From positions 1 through 21,097 of the forward strand of contig JAQGAU010001152.1 of NCBI GenBank assembly GCA_034698045.1: 21,097 nt of DNA, written 5' to 3'. The notes beneath the pieces were generated by a model. The model was not told where the DNA came from. It ran no database searches and saw only the letters and a program-made list of their open reading frames with translations. Shown here one piece after another: positions 18,884-21,097 of the stretch; within the stretch, counting starts at the first letter, position 1, and every line of letters starts with the position of its first letter. The DNA is from Paramacrobiotus richtersi (Eukaryota > Tardigrada > Eutardigrada > Parachela > Macrobiotidae). The translations under genes and the position numbers were made by a program.

Positions 18884-19971
18884 GCAGGATGCTCTTCGTG
18901 ATGCAAGTACTGTTTTAATTGTCAGCGAATTCTACATCGTCAACGCAGTATGGGCGTGCCGCATCGCCGTTGTAATCTTGTGTTTCTGTGTCAGGACACC
19001 TGTGATAATCAAGCGGGTAGCCGAGACTGGGGATGATTCGAACGCTTCTCAAAGCCGTTGTAAACGGCTGAAGAGTCGCTGAAGCTCAAGTTTCATAATA
19101 ATGAAACTGCGCCGTTATATCGACGCATGCCATTTCGTTGGTTTGATGTAGTGAGTGACCTAGGGTCATAACGAGAATACAGAGATAGCGGTAACACGCA
19201 ACTACTTTATTGTACTATGCTGTTGTGCGATGGTGTCGATTTTTTCGGTTTTAGTTTTGAACAGTAACGTTCTTGCCGTCGTAATCTTTGGAGCCAGTAT
19301 TGTCGTCTGACCTAACCAGTGCACTATGATGTCGTTGCGTAGATTATCATTGTGTTATCCTTAGCAGGAGCCGGTGTAATATTTAAAGAATAAATATTTA
19401 TGCCGTTATCACAGTTGCGTAACGCTTAGGTGCATTCAGGCAGCAGTTTAAAACAGGTTTTACTCAAGGTTTACCAAACTTTGACAAGACTGTTAGTGCC
19501 ACCTAGCCTACCAAACTGATGCGATCAGGGTGCTCTCCGAATACCGCAGTTGGAAGCTGCCGCAACAACCGCGCCTTTATTATATACCGTAAGCGCAGCT
19601 GCAGCCTGCAGCGACCACCATAATTGCTGGTGTGCTCTCAGTGAGGTGAACTCCTCTCTAACATTAACTGATATTAGCAAATCTGGAAATAAGCGACAAA
19701 GTGATTTCTCGACTAGCGATAGGGAGTGGTGAAACTTACGAAAACCGTACACGACAGCTTTATCCTCCTTCTCAACAATAAGCCTGCGAATACGATAGGT
19801 CTTGAACATATACAGCAATTAATACCAAATTAACAGTCGATGGTCGGTGTTGGTTAAAGTCAGAAAAACATCACTCGGTAGCTGCATGACTTGAAACATA
19901 CCTAGGCATTTATCAGCAGTAAAAAATTATGTGGGTTAGTTATGTTAGTTTCTCAAATAGTTTCCGGTCAG
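18884..19971. other. Spacer between Ly6 genes 3 and 2
   Basis: The first exon and promoter of gene 2 are expected here but were not found. No ATG with a hydrophobic stretch leads to a phase 2 donor. A short frame at about 19232 (MVSIFSVLVLNSNVLAVVIF) is signal-like, but its possible donors are in the wrong phase. A 97-residue minus-strand frame (19818-19525) has no recognisable motif. Confidence 0.45.
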
Positions 19972-20162
19972 CCCACCGGACATCTTCTATCCAGAGTGGG
20001 CTTTTAATCGTGGCATGAAGTGCTGGCGTTGCATTCCGATTTTCAATAACGGGAGTGACGTGTGTAACGCTGATATGGTTTCCATGTATCCTGACCGTAA
20101 TGCACCGTTTGCTAGCATCGAAGAGTGCAGCAGGGGCTGCTTGGTGCGCGGCACATACGCAA
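19972..20162 (+). CDS. Gene 2, exon A1 (C1-C5 of domain 1)
   Basis: The acceptor is GTTTCCGGTCAG at 19971 (phase 2) and the donor is GCAA|GTAAGT at 20163 (phase 1). The exon encodes PPDIFYPEWAFNRGMKCWRC, then GSDVCN, IEECSRGCLVRGTYA. This intact copy shows what the interrupted exon of gene 1 (2641-3529) should look like in length and spacing. Confidence 0.87.
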
Positions 20163-21097
20163 GTAAGTACAGTCTTTCTCTTCCGCTCCAGAACAATTCT
20201 GTAATTTTTCCTCGAAGTTCCGGATCCTTGGGTCCTTGGGCTCCTGCCGAAGTCGAGTTTCATTTTTTTAGTCTTCTGTGTAGCTTCCATCTGCGTATGT
20301 CCGTGCTTGCTGGTGCACGAATAATTAATTATGATTATTTCAGGTCCAACCAATACGACAATCCTAACGCTTGAACGATACTGTGCTTCTCAAGCAGATG
20401 TAGGACACTACGAACATTTGAAATTCAGTCCGTCAACTGGATATGCATGCAAACGCCAGGTCGATAAATCCGGTAATCTGACCTTCATGTGCGTTTGCGG
20501 TAGAAAAGATTATTGCAACGGCATGGGATCCATTTGGTCGTTCGAACAAATGCAGCTGGAGAAAGCGAACGAAGTGTGGGTAGGGGAAAACTATGTCTGT
20601 ACGGAATCTCTCTCATCTACAGGAAACGAATGCAACTAATTACCGTTGCAAATAAGATAATCCTGTAACGTTATATGGGCGAAGGAATCGAAAACGTCCA
20701 CTTGGCAGTCTTTCGCCTGTACTGTACAACGCCTCGTACTGTAAGAACTGTACATTGCACTTGCTTTCTGCAGTTTCGCTACGAACTTCCCGTCACCACT
20801 ACGACTACGACTACCACCACCACCCAGTCCACGACAACGCTCAGACCGCGTCTACCCAATCTCAGCTGCTTTGCCTGTCTGGAACGCTATAGTTTCTCTT
20901 CGTGTGCTAATGACCTTATGGATTTCGTTAATCAGTCTGACCCGCTTGGAAAGATTGGCAGGACAAAATGTTCGATGGGATGCTTCGTTAGTGCTGAATT
21001 TATGGCAGGTGAGTGGTATCCTCAGTAGTAATCGATACGGGTGCGATACGTCAGTTTAAGCGGTGCTGTAGACCGGAGTCCCTAACCGTACGCCTAA
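19972..21097 (+). CDS. Ly6 gene 2: multi-domain Ly6/uPAR protein, partial at right edge
   Basis: Exons seen are 19972-20162, 20344-20579 and 20774-21008, with donor GTGAGT at 21009; the gene continues past the window. They encode one full Ly6 domain and the first half of a second, joined by a Thr-rich linker. All ten cysteines of domain 1 are present: CWRC, DVC, EEC, RGC, RYC, YAC, CVC and DYCN. Exon order, phases (2, 1, 0, 1) and lengths copy gene 1, and the protein is closely similar, so the two are tandem duplicates. Introns are short (181 and 194 bp) and carry no insertions. The product should be a secreted or surface binding protein. The first exon upstream, needed for a signal peptide and ending in phase 2, is not located. 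Confidence 0.82.
20344..20579 (+). CDS. Gene 2, exon B1 (C6-C10 of domain 1)
   Basis: The acceptor is GATTATTTCAG at 20343 (phase 1 entry) and the donor is TGG|GTAGGG at 20580. The exon encodes LERYCAS (C6), GYACKRQ (C7), TFMCVCGRKDYCN (C8-C10), and ends NEVW. It is 236 bp, identical in length to the gene 1 copy at 3672-3907. The gene 2 copy keeps C6. Confidence 0.9.
20774..21008 (+). CDS. Gene 2, exon A2 (Thr linker and C1-C5 of domain 2)
   Basis: The acceptor is TTGCTTTCTGCAG at 20773 (phase 0) and the donor is GCAG|GTGAGT at 21009 (phase 1). The exon encodes FRYELPV, a run of ten Thr, QSTTTLRPRLPNLSCFACLE, then SSC and TKCSMGCFVSAEFMA. The Thr run is a pure ACN repeat and differs by two residues in total exon length from gene 1, as expected for a length-variable linker. 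The matching B exon lies beyond the window. Confidence 0.9.

Noticed and set aside
19232..19312. Signal-peptide-like frame as first exon of gene 2
   Set aside because: Hydrophobic enough, but all possible donors are in phase 0 or 1, while the exon at 19972 needs phase 2.

Overview
This is animal nuclear DNA. Genes are split by short GT-AG introns (about 50-190 bp where nothing is inserted). Non-coding sequence is full of DNA-transposon debris, and there are no bacterial-style operons. A gustatory-receptor-like seven-transmembrane gene, secreted Ly6/uPAR (three-finger) proteins and a two-gene Harbinger transposon together point to an invertebrate, probably an ecdysozoan. A tardigrade or a chelicerate/crustacean-like arthropod would fit, but the sequence alone does not settle the phylum.

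The main theme is a plus-strand cluster of three Ly6/uPAR genes, rebuilt here from splice sites and conserved cysteines. Each ten-cysteine domain is encoded by an exon pair. The 'A' exon carries C1-C5 and ends in phase 1. The 'B' exon carries C6-C10 with a CxC....CN signature and ends with a Trp codon in phase 0. Gene 1 (2641-11569) has three domains, Thr/Pro linkers and a proline-rich tail. It looks broken: a 695-bp transposon sits inside its first coding exon, C6 of domain 1 is replaced by Tyr, and domain 3 changes frame. Gene 3 (13317-18881) is a complete single-domain secreted protein with a signal-peptide exon. Gene 2 (19972 to beyond the right edge) is an intact-looking close paralogue of gene 1. 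First exons of genes 1 and 2 were not found.

Two other gene systems lie inside introns of gene 1. A Harbinger element of about 3.2 kb (about 4030-7215) has a complete 358-residue transposase and a convergent three-exon 274-residue Myb-like partner. A minus-strand three-exon gustatory-receptor-like gene of 402 residues lies at 9680-8325.

The rest is mobile or structured DNA: a 535-bp foldback (1954-2489), a 1486-bp element with long inverted ends and a perfect 10-bp target duplication (14815-16300), a 511-bp TGGAY-rich element (17258-17768), a small TA-flanked foldback (14513-14641), and two hairpins of about 80 and 100 nt (7795-7874, 12666-12766) that could be small-RNA precursors. The first 1.8 kb, most of 11570-13316 and 18884-19971 show no gene I can support.
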